Shown one piece after another: positions 41,028 to 49,764 of a stretch of 64,000 nt of DNA (position 1 is its first letter; every line of letters starts with the position of its first letter). The stretch lies in the NCBI RefSeq assembly GCF_028463985.1, contig NZ_CP116766.1:124001-188000 (forward strand). Direction: 5' to 3'. Position numbers and translations under genes: made by a program. The stretch comes from Neisseria lisongii (GTDB lineage: Bacteria; Pseudomonadota; Gammaproteobacteria; Burkholderiales; Neisseriaceae). The notes under the pieces were generated by a model that saw only the letters and a program-made list of their open reading frames with translations, ran no database searches and was not told the origin of the DNA.

Positions 41028-41948
41028 ATGGCATTACAATCATTAGACATCAAACGCCGCTCTGCTACTTCCGGCGTTACCCCGCCGCCGGGCGTACGTA
41101 AGCCGACAGAAGTGGCCAAGCTGATTGACGTGAGCAGCTGTATCGGCTGCAAAGCCTGTCAGGTTGCCTGTTCGGAGTGGAACGATATCCGTGACGAAAT
41201 CGGCGAGAACATCGGTGTGTACGACAACCCTGTCGATTTGACGGCAAAAAGCTGGACGGTGATGCGGTTTAGCGAAACCGAAGAAAACGGCAAGCTCGAA
41301 TGGCTGATCCGCAAAGACGGCTGTATGCACTGCGCCGATCCGGGCTGTTTGAAAGCCTGTCCGTCGCCGGGGGCGATTATCCAGTATGAAAACGGGATTG
41401 TGGATTTCCATCAGGAAAACTGTATCGGCTGCGGTTATTGCGTGGCGGGTTGTCCGTTTAACATTCCCCGTATCAACAAGGAAGACAACCGTGCCTATAA
41501 ATGCACGCTGTGTTCCGACCGGGTGGCGGTCGGCCAAGAGCCTGCTTGTGTGAAAACCTGTCCGACCGGTGCAATCCAATTCGGTTCGAAAGAAGACATG
41601 AAAGCCGTGGCTCAAGAGCGGATTGAAGATTTGAACCGCCGGGGTTTTGCCAATGCCGGCCTGTATGACCCGCAAGGCGTGGGCGGTACGCATGTGATGT
41701 ATGTGCTGCACCATGCCGACAAGCCGAATCTGTATCACGGTTTGCCGGAAAATCCGAGCATCAGCACCACGGTCAAACTGTGGAAAGGCCTGCTCAAACC
41801 ATTGGCGACGTTCGGTATTGCCGCCGCCGCTGTAACCGGCTGGATGCACTATATTACCGTCGGCCCGAACCGTGCGGTAGAGGAGGGCGAAGAGCCGGAA
41901 GTAATCGGCAAAGACGGCAAAATCTTATCGCGTGAGGAGGACGCATAA
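41028..41948 (+). CDS. fdoH: Formate dehydrogenase iron-sulfur beta subunit
   Basis: 306 residues passing electrons from FdoG to the cytochrome. Four ferredoxin-like clusters are readable: CIGCKACQVAC, CMHCADPGCLKACP, CIGCGYCVAGCP and CTLCSDRV...CVKTCP. A C-terminal helix (KPLATFGIAAAAVTGWMHYI) anchors it. ATG at 41028 follows ATAAGGAGCGGAAA, 10 bases after the fdoG stop. Its TAA overlaps the next ATG (TAATG). Confidence 0.96.
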   Translation: MALQSLDIKRRSATSGVTPPPGVRKPTEVAKLIDVSSCIGCKACQVACSEWNDIRDEIGENIGVYDNPVDLTAKSWTVMRFSETEENGKLEWLIRKDGCMHCADPGCLKACPSPGAIIQYENGIVDFHQENCIGCGYCVAGCPFNIPRINKEDNRAYKCTLCSDRVAVGQEPACVKTCPTGAIQFGSKEDMKAVAQERIEDLNRRGFANAGLYDPQGVGGTHVMYVLHHADKPNLYHGLPENPSISTTVKLWKGLLKPLATFGIAAAAVTGWMHYITVGPNRAVEEGEEPEVIGKDGKILSREEDA

Positions 41949-42592
41949 TGAAAGAAAAGCTGATTCAACGCTATACGCGTCCCGAACGGATCAACCACTG
42001 GGTGGTTGCCCTGTGTTTTGTGCTGCTGGCGATTTCCGGTTTGGCATTTTTCTATCCCGCCTTTTTCTGGCTGACCGGCGTATTCGGTACGCCGCAGCTG
42101 GCAAGAATGGTGCATCCGATTATCGGCGTGGTGATGTTTTTGGGCTTTGCCCGCCAGTTTCTGCGTTATTGGCGGCATAACTTTTTCAGCGGCGATGACT
42201 TCAAATGGATGATGTCGGTGTGGAAAGTGTTAAACGGCCACGAAGTCGGCGATACCGGCAAATACAACGGCGGTCAGAAAGGCATGTTTTGGCTGATGAC
42301 GGCGTGTATGCTGGTGTTGGTGGTAACCGGCATTATCGCTTGGCGGCCGTATTTCGCCCCGCATTTTCCGATTCCCGTTATCCGCTTGGCGCTGCTGGCG
42401 CATGCTTGGGCGGCTACGGTATTGATTGCGGGTATTATCGTCCATGTGTATGCCGCCATTTGGATTAAAGGCACGATTCGGGCGATGGTCGAAGGTGTGG
42501 TAACGCAGGCTTGGGCGAAAAAACACCACCCGAAATGGTATCGTGAAATGCTGGCGAAATCGCAGCAGCAATCGGGCAGCGATAAGCCTTAA
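41948..42592 (+). CDS. fdoI: Formate dehydrogenase cytochrome b556 gamma subunit
   Basis: 214 residues and four inner-membrane helices; passes electrons to quinone. Haem-ligand histidines are expected in ERINHWVVALCFVLL, MVHPIIGVVMF and LAHAWAATVLIAGIIVHVY. The C-terminus QAWAKKHHPKWYREM matches FdoI. The start overlaps the fdoH stop, so translation is coupled. Ends in a double uptake-based hairpin shared with the convergent lrp gene. Confidence 0.95.
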   Translation: MKEKLIQRYTRPERINHWVVALCFVLLAISGLAFFYPAFFWLTGVFGTPQLARMVHPIIGVVMFLGFARQFLRYWRHNFFSGDDFKWMMSVWKVLNGHEVGDTGKYNGGQKGMFWLMTACMLVLVVTGIIAWRPYFAPHFPIPVIRLALLAHAWAATVLIAGIIVHVYAAIWIKGTIRAMVEGVVTQAWAKKHHPKWYREMLAKSQQQSGSDKP

Positions 42593-42613
42593 TCGGGCAT
42601 AAAGCCGACAACA

Positions 42614-42676
42614 AAGGCCGTCTGAAAACCGTGTTTCTTGTTTCGCAAACTTGAAACCACGGTTTTCAGACGGCCT
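42614..42676. terminator. Shared terminator between fdoI and lrp
   Basis: AGGCCGTCTGAAAACCGTG and CACGGTTTTCAGACGGCCT enclose a loop with a further TTTC/GAAA stem. It is symmetrical and lies between convergent genes. Confidence 0.75.
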
Positions 42677-42686
42677 GTTCTTGTTT

Positions 42687-43151
42687 TCAGATTTCCAAAA
42701 ATCCCCCGTTTTCCTTGACTTCTTCCATCACCACATAGCTGCGGCTTTCGGCGGCGGCGGGCAGTTGCAGCAGAATATTGCCCAGCATATCCCGATAAGC
42801 CGACATATCCGACAGACGCACTTTAATCAGATAGTCGTATTCGCCCGAAACCAGATGGCATTCCAAAATCTGCGGAATACGGAGTACTTCGCGGCGGAAG
42901 TCTTCAAAAATATTGCCCGATTTGGAACGCAGCTTGATTTCGACAAAAACCAGCAGATTTTGCCCCAACGCATTCGGATTGAGGCGGGCGTGGTAGCCGG
43001 TGATGAAATTGTCCCGTTCCAAGCGGCGCACCCGCTCGGTAACCGGCGTGGTCGAGAGGCCGACTTTTTCCGCTAGCTCGGTCATCGGCAGGCGTGCATT
43101 TTGTTGGAGCAGCTTGAGGATTTTCAAATCGATTTTATCGAGTTTTTTCAT
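42687..43151 (-). CDS. lrp: Lrp/AsnC-family regulator
   Basis: 154 residues: an N-terminal winged helix (LDKIDLKILKLLQQNARLPM, TELAEKVGLSTTPVTERVRR) and a C-terminal RAM/effector domain (ECHLVSGEYDYLIKVRLSDM). It is divergent from dadA with 240 bases between, so it probably controls D-alanine catabolism and itself in response to alanine or leucine; that is inference from position. ATG at 43151. It could be the global Lrp or a specific DadR-type regulator. Confidence 0.9.
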   Translation of the reverse strand: MKKLDKIDLKILKLLQQNARLPMTELAEKVGLSTTPVTERVRRLERDNFITGYHARLNPNALGQNLLVFVEIKLRSKSGNIFEDFRREVLRIPQILECHLVSGEYDYLIKVRLSDMSAYRDMLGNILLQLPAAAESRSYVVMEEVKENGGFLEI

Positions 43152-43226
43152 ATTGCCAATCTCTTTTTACCGGATATTATTTAGGGATAAAACCAAAAAA
43201 AATCGGAAAATAAAGTGAAATAAACT

Positions 43227-43255
43227 ATGAAAATTTCACTACACTAGACTACGTT
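43227..43255 (+). promoter_or_regulatory. Candidate dadA promoter
   Basis: ATGAAA at 43227-43232, a 17-base spacer and TACACT at 43250-43255, within an AT-rich stretch between lrp and dadA where Lrp sites would be expected. Confidence 0.35.
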
Positions 43256-43392
43256 TTGCTGCTTGAAGCAGCCGGCAGCAGTATATCAGGAAAACTGCTG
43301 TTGATTGCAAATAAACAGAGTGTCCGGTGATCGTTGGCAGCGATATTTCCCAGATATTTTATGCCTGACGATACCCGCAAAGGAGAGAAACA

Positions 43393-44649
43393 ATGAAAAC
43401 AGTTGTATTGGGTGCCGGTATTGCCGGTGTCAGCACCGCATGGTTTTTGCTGCAGGCTGGGCATGAAGTAACCGTTATCGACCGTGCCGAATCATCGGCG
43501 ATGGAAACCAGTTTTGCCAATGCCGGCCAGCTTTCCTACGGCTATACCACGCCGTGGGCTGCGCCGGGGATTCCGACCAAGGCGGCAAAATGGCTGTTTA
43601 AAGAACATTCGCCGCTGATTCTGCGTCCGGACGGCAGCCTGTATCAGCTGCAATGGCTGCTGAAAATGCTGAAAAACTGCAACGAGGCCAGCTACCACAT
43701 CAACAAAGAACGCATGGTGCGGATTTCGGAATACAGCCGTGAAATGTTCCGCCGCTTCGAAGCCGAAACAGGCCTGAATTTCGAAGGCCGCAACAAGGGA
43801 ACCCTGCAGATTTTCCGTACCGAAAAAGAAGTGCAGGCGGCAGAGAAAGATATTGAAGTATTGGCGGCTTACGGCGTGCCATACAGCCGTCTGAAAGCCG
43901 AAGAATGCCTGCAATTCGAACCGGCGCTGCATCATGCGGTGAACAAAATCGCCGGTGCGCTGCATTTGCCAAACGATGCCACGGGCGACTGTCATCTGTT
44001 TACCCAACGATTGCAGAAAATGTGCGAAGAAAAAGGCGCTGTGTTTGCCTTTAACCGCAACATCGAGCGGATTGAAACGGCGGGCAAACGGGTAACGGCG
44101 GTTTATGCGGGAGGCGAACGTTTTGAAGCAGAACATTTTGTCTGCGCCTTGGGCAGCTTCAGCCGTCAGGCAATGGCGCAGCTGGGCTTGGATTTGCCGG
44201 TGTATCCGGTCAAAGGCTATTCGCTGACCTTGCCGGTCGTTAATAGCGACGAAGCGCCGGTGTCCACCATTTTGGATGAAACCTATAAAGTCGCCATTAC
44301 CCGCTTCGACAACCGCATCCGTGTCGGCGGCATGGCCGAATTGTCGGGCTACGGTCTGGCATTGCCGCAAGAGCGTTACGAAACCCTGAGCTTGGTGGTC
44401 AATGACCTTTACCCGAACGGCGGCGATTTGTCGCAGGCAAAATTCTGGAGCGGCCTGCGTCCGATGACACCGGACAGCACCCCGATTATCGGCGCTACCC
44501 GTTTCGACAATCTGTTTTTAAACACCGGCCACGGCACTTTGGGCTGGACAATGTCGCTCGGTTCGGCAAAAATAACCGCCGATTTAATCTGCGGCGTGCA
44601 GCCGGAAGTGCGCTATGATGATTTGGCACTGACACGCTACGCAGCCTGA
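43393..44649 (+). CDS. dadA: D-amino acid dehydrogenase small subunit
   Basis: An FAD enzyme of the inner membrane face that oxidises D-alanine to pyruvate and ammonia. 418 residues. FAD-binding start VVLGAGIAGVSTAWFL, then SFANAGQLSYGYTTPWA, and the late GLRPMTPDSTPIIG and NTGHGTLGWTMS typical of DadA. ATG at 43393 follows AAAGGAGAGAAACA. Followed by an alanine racemase, giving the catabolic L-Ala to D-Ala to pyruvate route. A second DadA-like protein is encoded at 60411. Confidence 0.95.
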   Translation: MKTVVLGAGIAGVSTAWFLLQAGHEVTVIDRAESSAMETSFANAGQLSYGYTTPWAAPGIPTKAAKWLFKEHSPLILRPDGSLYQLQWLLKMLKNCNEASYHINKERMVRISEYSREMFRRFEAETGLNFEGRNKGTLQIFRTEKEVQAAEKDIEVLAAYGVPYSRLKAEECLQFEPALHHAVNKIAGALHLPNDATGDCHLFTQRLQKMCEEKGAVFAFNRNIERIETAGKRVTAVYAGGERFEAEHFVCALGSFSRQAMAQLGLDLPVYPVKGYSLTLPVVNSDEAPVSTILDETYKVAITRFDNRIRVGGMAELSGYGLALPQERYETLSLVVNDLYPNGGDLSQAKFWSGLRPMTPDSTPIIGATRFDNLFLNTGHGTLGWTMSLGSAKITADLICGVQPEVRYDDLALTRYAA

Positions 44650-44652
44650 CCT

Positions 44653-44722
44653 ATCGTGAATTCACTTTAAAAGCATAACGGCGTTGGCCGCCTTATCCTA
44701 CTTTTGAATTGAATTCACTGTA
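44653..44722. repeat. Internally deleted Correia-type element (70 bp)
   Basis: TATCGTGAATTCACTTTAAA at the left and TTGAATTGAATTCACTGTAT at the right, with only GCGTTGGCCGCCTTATCC left of the core. It lies between dadA and alr. Confidence 0.75.
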
Positions 44723-44743
44723 TTTTGCAACAGGAAACCGATT

Positions 44744-45802
44744 ATGCGCCCACTAAACGCCCAAATCCGCTTGGATTATCTGAGAGAAAACTATCAAACC
44801 CTGAAAAATCTTCACGGCGGCAAAATGCTGGCGGTGGTCAAAGCCGATGCCTACGGCCACGGTGCAGTACGCTGCGCCCACGCCTTGGCCGATTTGGCAG
44901 ACGGTTTTGCTGTCGCCACTTTGGACGAAGCGGTCGAACTACGGAAACACGGTATCAAGCAGCCGATTGTGCTGCTCGAAGGCGTGTTTGAAGCCGAAGA
45001 ATACGCCAAAGTCGATGAATACCGCCTGTGGCCGGCGGTCGGCAGTCAATGGCAGCTTGAAGCCCTGATTGCCTATCCGTGGCAGCAGCCGGTCAAAGTC
45101 TGGCTGAAAATGGATTCGGGTATGCACCGGGCCGGTTTTTTCCCGCACAACTATTCTTCCGCCTATACCGCCCTCAAACAATGCCCGAATGTTGCAGATA
45201 TCGTCAAATTCAGCCATTTCGCCTGTGCCGACGAACCCGAAAACGGCATGACCGAAATGCAGCTCGAAGCCTTTGATTTGGGCTGCGAGGGCTTGGCAGG
45301 CGAAGAAAGCCTCGCCAATTCCGCCGCCATTTTGAACGTGCCTCAGGCTCGGCGGGACTGGGGGCGTGCCGGTATCGCCCTGTACGGCATTTCCCCGTTC
45401 GGCGGCACAGACGAACGCCTGAAACCGGTGATGCGGCTGGTTACGCAGGTATTCGGCGAACGGGTTTTGCAGCCACACTCCCCAATCGGCTACGGCGCAA
45501 CGTTTTACACCAGCAAATCCACCCGTGTCGGCCTGATTGCCTGCGGTTACGCCGACGGCTATCCCCGCCGTGCTTCCACCGACTCGCCCGTTGCCGTGGA
45601 CGGTAAACGCAGCCGTGTGATCGGCCGAGTGTCGATGGATATGATGACCATCGAACTCAATGCCGCCCAAGATGGCTTAGGGCATGAAGTCGAACTGTGG
45701 GGCGATGTGGTCAATATCAACGAAGTCGCCCAAGCCGCCGGTACGATTGCCTACGAATTATTGTGCAACATCAAACGGGCAAAATTCACGTATTATGAAT
45801 AA
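44744..45802 (+). CDS. alr: Alanine racemase (catabolic position)
   Basis: A PLP enzyme interconverting L- and D-alanine. 352 residues. The PLP lysine is Lys33 in VVKADAYGHGA; the catalytic tyrosine lies in SPIGYGATFYTSK. Behind dadA it would supply D-alanine for oxidation (DadX role), but if it is the only racemase it also serves peptidoglycan; the window cannot decide. ATG at 44744 follows CAGGAAACCGATT. Confidence 0.95.
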   Translation: MRPLNAQIRLDYLRENYQTLKNLHGGKMLAVVKADAYGHGAVRCAHALADLADGFAVATLDEAVELRKHGIKQPIVLLEGVFEAEEYAKVDEYRLWPAVGSQWQLEALIAYPWQQPVKVWLKMDSGMHRAGFFPHNYSSAYTALKQCPNVADIVKFSHFACADEPENGMTEMQLEAFDLGCEGLAGEESLANSAAILNVPQARRDWGRAGIALYGISPFGGTDERLKPVMRLVTQVFGERVLQPHSPIGYGATFYTSKSTRVGLIACGYADGYPRRASTDSPVAVDGKRSRVIGRVSMDMMTIELNAAQDGLGHEVELWGDVVNINEVAQAAGTIAYELLCNIKRAKFTYYE

Positions 45803-45821
45803 AACCGTTTGGTTTTGACGA

Positions 45822-45859
45822 TAAGGCCGTCTGAAAATCGCATTTTCAGACGGCTTTTT
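45822..45859 (+). terminator. Inverted DUS pair behind alr
   Basis: AAGGCCGTCTGAAAATCGC and its near inverse ending GGCTTTTTA, 20 bases after the stop. Confidence 0.8.
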
Positions 45860-45977
45860 AGTGGGTTCACGATATATCTCATCAATTTTGCAATCTGTTC
45901 CCCGTCCCGCCGACGGGAAGGGGGTTAGGGGAAGGGCGGCTCGTTGTATCATCATATTTTTTGCTTAATTCACGATA
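45859..45977. repeat. Correia-ended element, short type B
   Basis: TAGTGGGTTCACGATA at the left, GCTTAATTCACGATA at the right, and the palindrome CCCCGTCCCGCCGACGGG inside with GGGGTTAGGGGAAGGGCGG. Confidence 0.7.
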
Positions 45978-46035
45978 GCTTTCCGGTTTTGTTTCACTAT
46001 ATAATGAACCACATTTTCATTTGCGGAGCAAACCC

Positions 46036-46308
46036 ATGAGCCATTCTGTGATTACCGTTATCGGCAAAGACCGTGTCGGCATTGTCTATGACGTATCCAA
46101 AATTCTTGCGGAAAATCAAATCAATATCCTCAATATCAGCCAGCAGCTGATGGATGATTTTTTCACCATGATTATCTTGGTGGATACGGCGCAATGTCCG
46201 AAATCCCGTCAGGAAATGTTGGACGTGTTTGCGGCCGAGAGCCAAAAACTGGCACTGGATATCCGTATGCAGAACGAGGAAATTTTCCAAGCCATGCACC
46301 GTATTTGA
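46036..46308 (+). CDS. ACT-domain protein (UPF0237)
   Basis: 90 residues, a single ACT domain: VITVIGKDRVGIVYDVSKIL at the start, and a second half DDFFTMIILVD. ACT domains bind amino acids or similar small ligands. The start at 46036 follows GCGGAGCAAACCC. It is only 15 bases before the UPF0210 gene, and the two are widely paired in bacteria, so it is probably the ligand-sensing partner of that protein. Function unproven. Confidence 0.92.
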   Translation: MSHSVITVIGKDRVGIVYDVSKILAENQINILNISQQLMDDFFTMIILVDTAQCPKSRQEMLDVFAAESQKLALDIRMQNEEIFQAMHRI

Positions 46309-46323
46309 AAGGCCGTCTGAAAA

Positions 46324-47679
46324 ATGAGTATCCAGTCCAACGAGATTTTAGAAACCGTCAAAATGGTTGCCGACCAGAATTTTGACGTACGCACCATCAC
46401 CATCGGCATTGATTTGCACGACTGTATCAGCAGCGACATCAATGAGTTAAACCAAAATATCTACAACAAAATTACCACCGTCGGCAAAGATTTGGTGGCA
46501 ACCGCCAAACATCTGTCGGCAAAATACGGCGTACCGATTGTGAACCAGCGCATTTCCGTTACGCCGATTGCCCAAATTGCCGCAGCGACCAAAGCCGGTT
46601 CTTACGTCAGCATCGCCCAAACGCTCGACAAAGCCGCCAAAGCCATCGGCGTATCGTTTATCGGCGGCTTTTCCGCCTTAGTGCAGAAAGGCATGTCGCC
46701 GGCGGACGAAATCCTGATCCGCTCGATTCCCGAAGCCATGAAAACCACCGATATTGTGTGCAGCTCCATCAATATCGGCAGCACCCGTGCCGGTATCAAT
46801 ATGGATGCGGTCAAACTGGCGGGCGAAACCATCAAGCGTACGGCGGAAATCACCCCCGAAGGGTTCGGCTGTGCCAAAATCGTCGTATTCTGCAATGCCG
46901 TTGAAGACAATCCGTTTATGGCAGGCGCATTCCACGGTTCGGGCGAAGCGGATGCAGTGATTAACGTCGGCGTATCCGGTCCGGGCGTGGTGAAAGCGGC
47001 TTTGGAAAATTCAAATGCGGCAACGCTGACCGAAGTTGCCGAAGTGGTGAAGAAAACCGCTTTTAAAATCACCCGTGTCGGCGAATTAATCGGACATGAA
47101 GCGTCTAAAATCCTCAATATTCCGTTCGGTATTTTGGACTTGTCGCTTGCCCCGACTCCCGCCGTCGGCGATTCCGTCGCCCGCATTCTCGAAGCCATGG
47201 GCTTGAGCGTCTGCGGCACGCACGGCACGACAGCGGCTTTGGCATTGCTGAACGATGCCGTGAAAAAAGGCGGTATGATGGCTTCAAGCGCAGTCGGCGG
47301 TTTGAGCGGCGCATTTATCCCCGTTTCCGAAGACGAGGGCATGATTGCCGCCGCCGAAGCAGGCATACTGACGCTGGACAAACTCGAAGCTATGACCGCC
47401 GTCTGCTCCGTCGGGTTGGACATGATTGCCGTTCCCGGCGACACACCGGCGCACACGATTTCGGGCATTATCGCCGACGAAGCCGCCATCGGTATGATTA
47501 ACAGCAAAACCACCGCCGTGCGCATCATTCCGGTAACAGGTAAAACCGTCGGCGAAAGCGTCGAATTCGGCGGTTTGCTGGGCTATGCACCGATTATGCC
47601 GGTGAAAGAAGGCTCGTGCGAAGTATTCGTGAATCGGGGCGGCCGAATCCCCGCACCGGTGCAGTCGATGAAAAACTGA
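46324..47679 (+). CDS. UPF0210 (PFL) family protein
   Basis: 451 residues, soluble. Family text: EILETVKMVADQNFDVRTIT, SSINIGSTRAGINMDAVK, VVFCNAVEDNPFMAGAFHG and CSVGLDMIAVPGDTPAHTI. Structures of homologues exist but I know of no proven reaction. Cotranscribed with the ACT protein. The ATG directly follows an uptake sequence (AGGCCGTCTGAAAA), so the usual ribosome-site position is occupied by uptake DNA, with GAAAGG lying 13 or more bases away. Belongs to the same superfamily as the DUF711 protein at 30217. Confidence 0.9.
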   Translation: MSIQSNEILETVKMVADQNFDVRTITIGIDLHDCISSDINELNQNIYNKITTVGKDLVATAKHLSAKYGVPIVNQRISVTPIAQIAAATKAGSYVSIAQTLDKAAKAIGVSFIGGFSALVQKGMSPADEILIRSIPEAMKTTDIVCSSINIGSTRAGINMDAVKLAGETIKRTAEITPEGFGCAKIVVFCNAVEDNPFMAGAFHGSGEADAVINVGVSGPGVVKAALENSNAATLTEVAEVVKKTAFKITRVGELIGHEASKILNIPFGILDLSLAPTPAVGDSVARILEAMGLSVCGTHGTTAALALLNDAVKKGGMMASSAVGGLSGAFIPVSEDEGMIAAAEAGILTLDKLEAMTAVCSVGLDMIAVPGDTPAHTISGIIADEAAIGMINSKTTAVRIIPVTGKTVGESVEFGGLLGYAPIMPVKEGSCEVFVNRGGRIPAPVQSMKN

Positions 47680-47721
47680 CAGATACAGAAAACGGCGGTT
47701 CGGGCGAACCGCCGTTTTTAT

Positions 47722-47915
47722 ATAGTGAATCAACCGAATTTCCAGTACACTTAAAATCTAATGCACCTGTCATTCCGACGAAAGTCGGAATCCATTTGTC
47801 GGCTCAAGTAACTGTTTTTTCTTTACGGTTTCCGAATCTGATAGATGGATTCCGACTTTCGTCGGAATGACGAGTGTATTTGGAAATTGTATGGATTTTT
47901 GAGTGGATTTACTAT
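47722..47915. repeat. Correia-ended element with two dRS3-like palindromes (type D)
   Basis: Left end TATAGTGAATCAACCG, right end GTGGATTTACTATGG. Inside, GTCATTCCGACGAAAGTCGG at 47769 and its inverse at 47846-47871 bracket a 50-base spacer, like the dRS3-bounded NIME arrays of meningococci. The gap 47680-48001 holds nothing else but an uptake pair. Confidence 0.75.
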
Positions 47916-47940
47916 GGTGGGAATATTTCAGAGACAGGCA

Positions 47941-47982
47941 AAGGCCGTCTGAAAATACGCAAAGCGAATTTTCAGACGGCAT
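47941..47982 (-). terminator. Inverted DUS pair behind proQ
   Basis: AAGGCCGTCTGAAAATACGC and an inverse arm ending GACGGCAT, with CGC-AAA-GCG in the loop; 20 bases beyond the reverse-strand stop. Confidence 0.75.
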
Positions 47983-48001
47983 GGTTATCAAAGCGGCAGG
48001 C

Positions 48002-48454
48002 TTATTCCGCAGCAGGGGTTTCGGAAACTGCTTCTGCTGCTTCAGCAGGGGTTTCTACAGGCGCTTCGGCTGAGGCTTGTTCGGCTTTTTTAGCGGCTTG
48101 GGCGGCTAAGGTTTGCTGTACGGCCGGGTGTTGTTGGGCGATGGCTTGCTCTTCCGGGCTGACTTCGCCTTTGAAACGGTTGTTCAAATCAAAACGTTTG
48201 CCGCCTCGTGCCAAGGCTTTGAGGTAGCGGGGGCGGCGGCAGTGGTTGGCCAACACTCGGGCAATCAGCGTCGGATCGAATTGCGGCAGGGCGGCGACCA
48301 GATCTTGGTCGATGCCGACGGCCAGCGGTTTGAACCGTTTGAACACGTCGTATTTATTGTAGATATGATCGGCGATCATATCGGTCTGTTTCTTTTTGCT
48401 CATGGTTTGGACGGCAGATTTCAATGCGGCGCCCAAGGCGGTTTCTTGTGTCAT
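48002..48454 (-). CDS. proQ: ProQ/FinO-family RNA chaperone
   Basis: 150 residues. The FinO core covers about the first 110 (KYDVFKRFKPLAVGIDQDLV, RVLANHCRRPRYLKALARG), matching the minimal ProQ of N. meningitidis that binds sRNAs and 3' ends. The rest is a low-complexity Ala/Glu/Pro tail. ATG at 48454. It is reverse strand like aroC and secA, with about 110 bases to aroC. Confidence 0.93.
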   Translation of the reverse strand: MTQETALGAALKSAVQTMSKKKQTDMIADHIYNKYDVFKRFKPLAVGIDQDLVAALPQFDPTLIARVLANHCRRPRYLKALARGGKRFDLNNRFKGEVSPEEQAIAQQHPAVQQTLAAQAAKKAEQASAEAPVETPAEAAEAVSETPAAE

Positions 48455-48562
48455 GTTGCTTGTATTCCTGTCAATGAAAGGCGTGCACGTCCGACGGCAC
48501 GATAATGGTTGCCATTGTATTATAAAAACTCGGGTTTTGGCTAACGATTCGTGTGTTGCGGT

Positions 48563-49660
48563 TTATTTTGCCCGTGTAATATCGGGCGTGGCTACGGATA
48601 CATCGGCATTTTGCGCACGCTGGCGCAGGGCGTGGTCGATCAGCACCAAAGCCAGCATGGCTTCGGCAATCGGGGCGGCACGCAGGCCGACGCAGGGGTC
48701 GTGGCGGCCGTGGGTGGCGAGTTCGACCGGATTGCCGTCGATGTCGATGCTGCGGCGGGGCGTAGCAATGCTGCTGGTCGGTTTGACGGCAATATTGATG
48801 TGGATATCCTGTCCGGTGCTGATACCGCCGACTACGCCGCCGGCATGGTTGGACAAAAAGCCCTGCGGTGTCAGCTCGTCGCCGTGTTCGCTGCCTTTTT
48901 GGCTCACGCAGCCGAAACCGGCACCGATTTCTACGCCTTTGACGGCGTTAATACTCATCATGGCGTGGGCAATGTCGGCATCGAGGCGGTCGAAGACCGG
49001 TTCGCCCAAGCCCAGCGGAATGTTTTTCGCTTCGATATGCAGCTTGGCCCCGACCGAATCCAAAGATTTGCGCACGCTGTCCATATATTGTTCCAAGTCT
49101 TCGATTTGGCTGTGGTTGGCGGCAAAAAACGGGTTTTGGGCAATCCATTCGTAGCCTTCAAAGGCGATTTCTTTTTCGCCGATTTGGGTAACATAGGCGG
49201 TGATTTCTACGCCGAAAGTTTCCCGCAGCCATTTTTTGGCCACAGCACCGGCGGCAACACGGGCGGCGGTTTCACGGGCGGAGCTGCGGCCGCCGCCACG
49301 ATAATCCCGAATGCCGTATTTGTGCCAATAGGCATAATCGGCGTGGCCGGGGCGGAAACTTTGGGCGATGTTGCCGTAATCCTTGCTGCGCTGGTCGGTG
49401 TTGCGGATTAACAGGGCAATCGGCGTGCCGGTGGTTTTGCCTTCAAATACGCCGGAGAGGATTTCCACTTGGTCGGCTTCGCGGCGCTGGGTAACGTGGC
49501 GGCTGGTGCCGGGTTTGCGCCGGTCGAGATCGCTCTGAATATCGGCTTCGCTCAGAGCCAGCCCCGGCGGACAGCCGTCGATAATGCAGCCCAACGCCGG
49601 GCCGTGGCTCTCGCCGAAAGTGGTTACGCTGAAAAGTTGTCCGAAAGTATTGCCTGCCAT
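48563..49660 (-). CDS. aroC: Chorismate synthase
   Basis: The last step of the shikimate pathway, needing reduced FMN. 365 residues. Signatures GESHGPALGCIIDGCPPGL, RPGHADYAYWHKYGI and GGRSSARETAARVAAGA are intact. ATG at 49660. Upstream on the same strand is secA, 100 bases away with a DUS pair between. The C-terminal residues run into plain intergenic DNA without repeats. Confidence 0.97.
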   Translation of the reverse strand: MAGNTFGQLFSVTTFGESHGPALGCIIDGCPPGLALSEADIQSDLDRRKPGTSRHVTQRREADQVEILSGVFEGKTTGTPIALLIRNTDQRSKDYGNIAQSFRPGHADYAYWHKYGIRDYRGGGRSSARETAARVAAGAVAKKWLRETFGVEITAYVTQIGEKEIAFEGYEWIAQNPFFAANHSQIEDLEQYMDSVRKSLDSVGAKLHIEAKNIPLGLGEPVFDRLDADIAHAMMSINAVKGVEIGAGFGCVSQKGSEHGDELTPQGFLSNHAGGVVGGISTGQDIHINIAVKPTSSIATPRRSIDIDGNPVELATHGRHDPCVGLRAAPIAEAMLALVLIDHALRQRAQNADVSVATPDITRAK

Positions 49661-49718
49661 ATATTTCTGCTCTGTGGATTGGATAGATAAAGGAATAAGA
49701 TGGGGATTTTAGCATAAA

Positions 49719-49750
49719 AGGCCGTCTGAAAATCGGTTTTCAGACGGCCT
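49719..49750 (-). terminator. Inverted DUS pair behind secA
   Basis: AGGCCGTCTGAAAATCG and its inverse with almost no loop, just beyond the reverse-strand secA stop. Confidence 0.8.
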
Positions 49751-49764
49751 GTTTGATGCTTTTA

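Noticed and set aside
43152..43392. tRNA or small RNA gene between lrp and dadA
   Set aside because: No cloverleaf or terminator could be drawn; the gap is better explained as divergent promoters.
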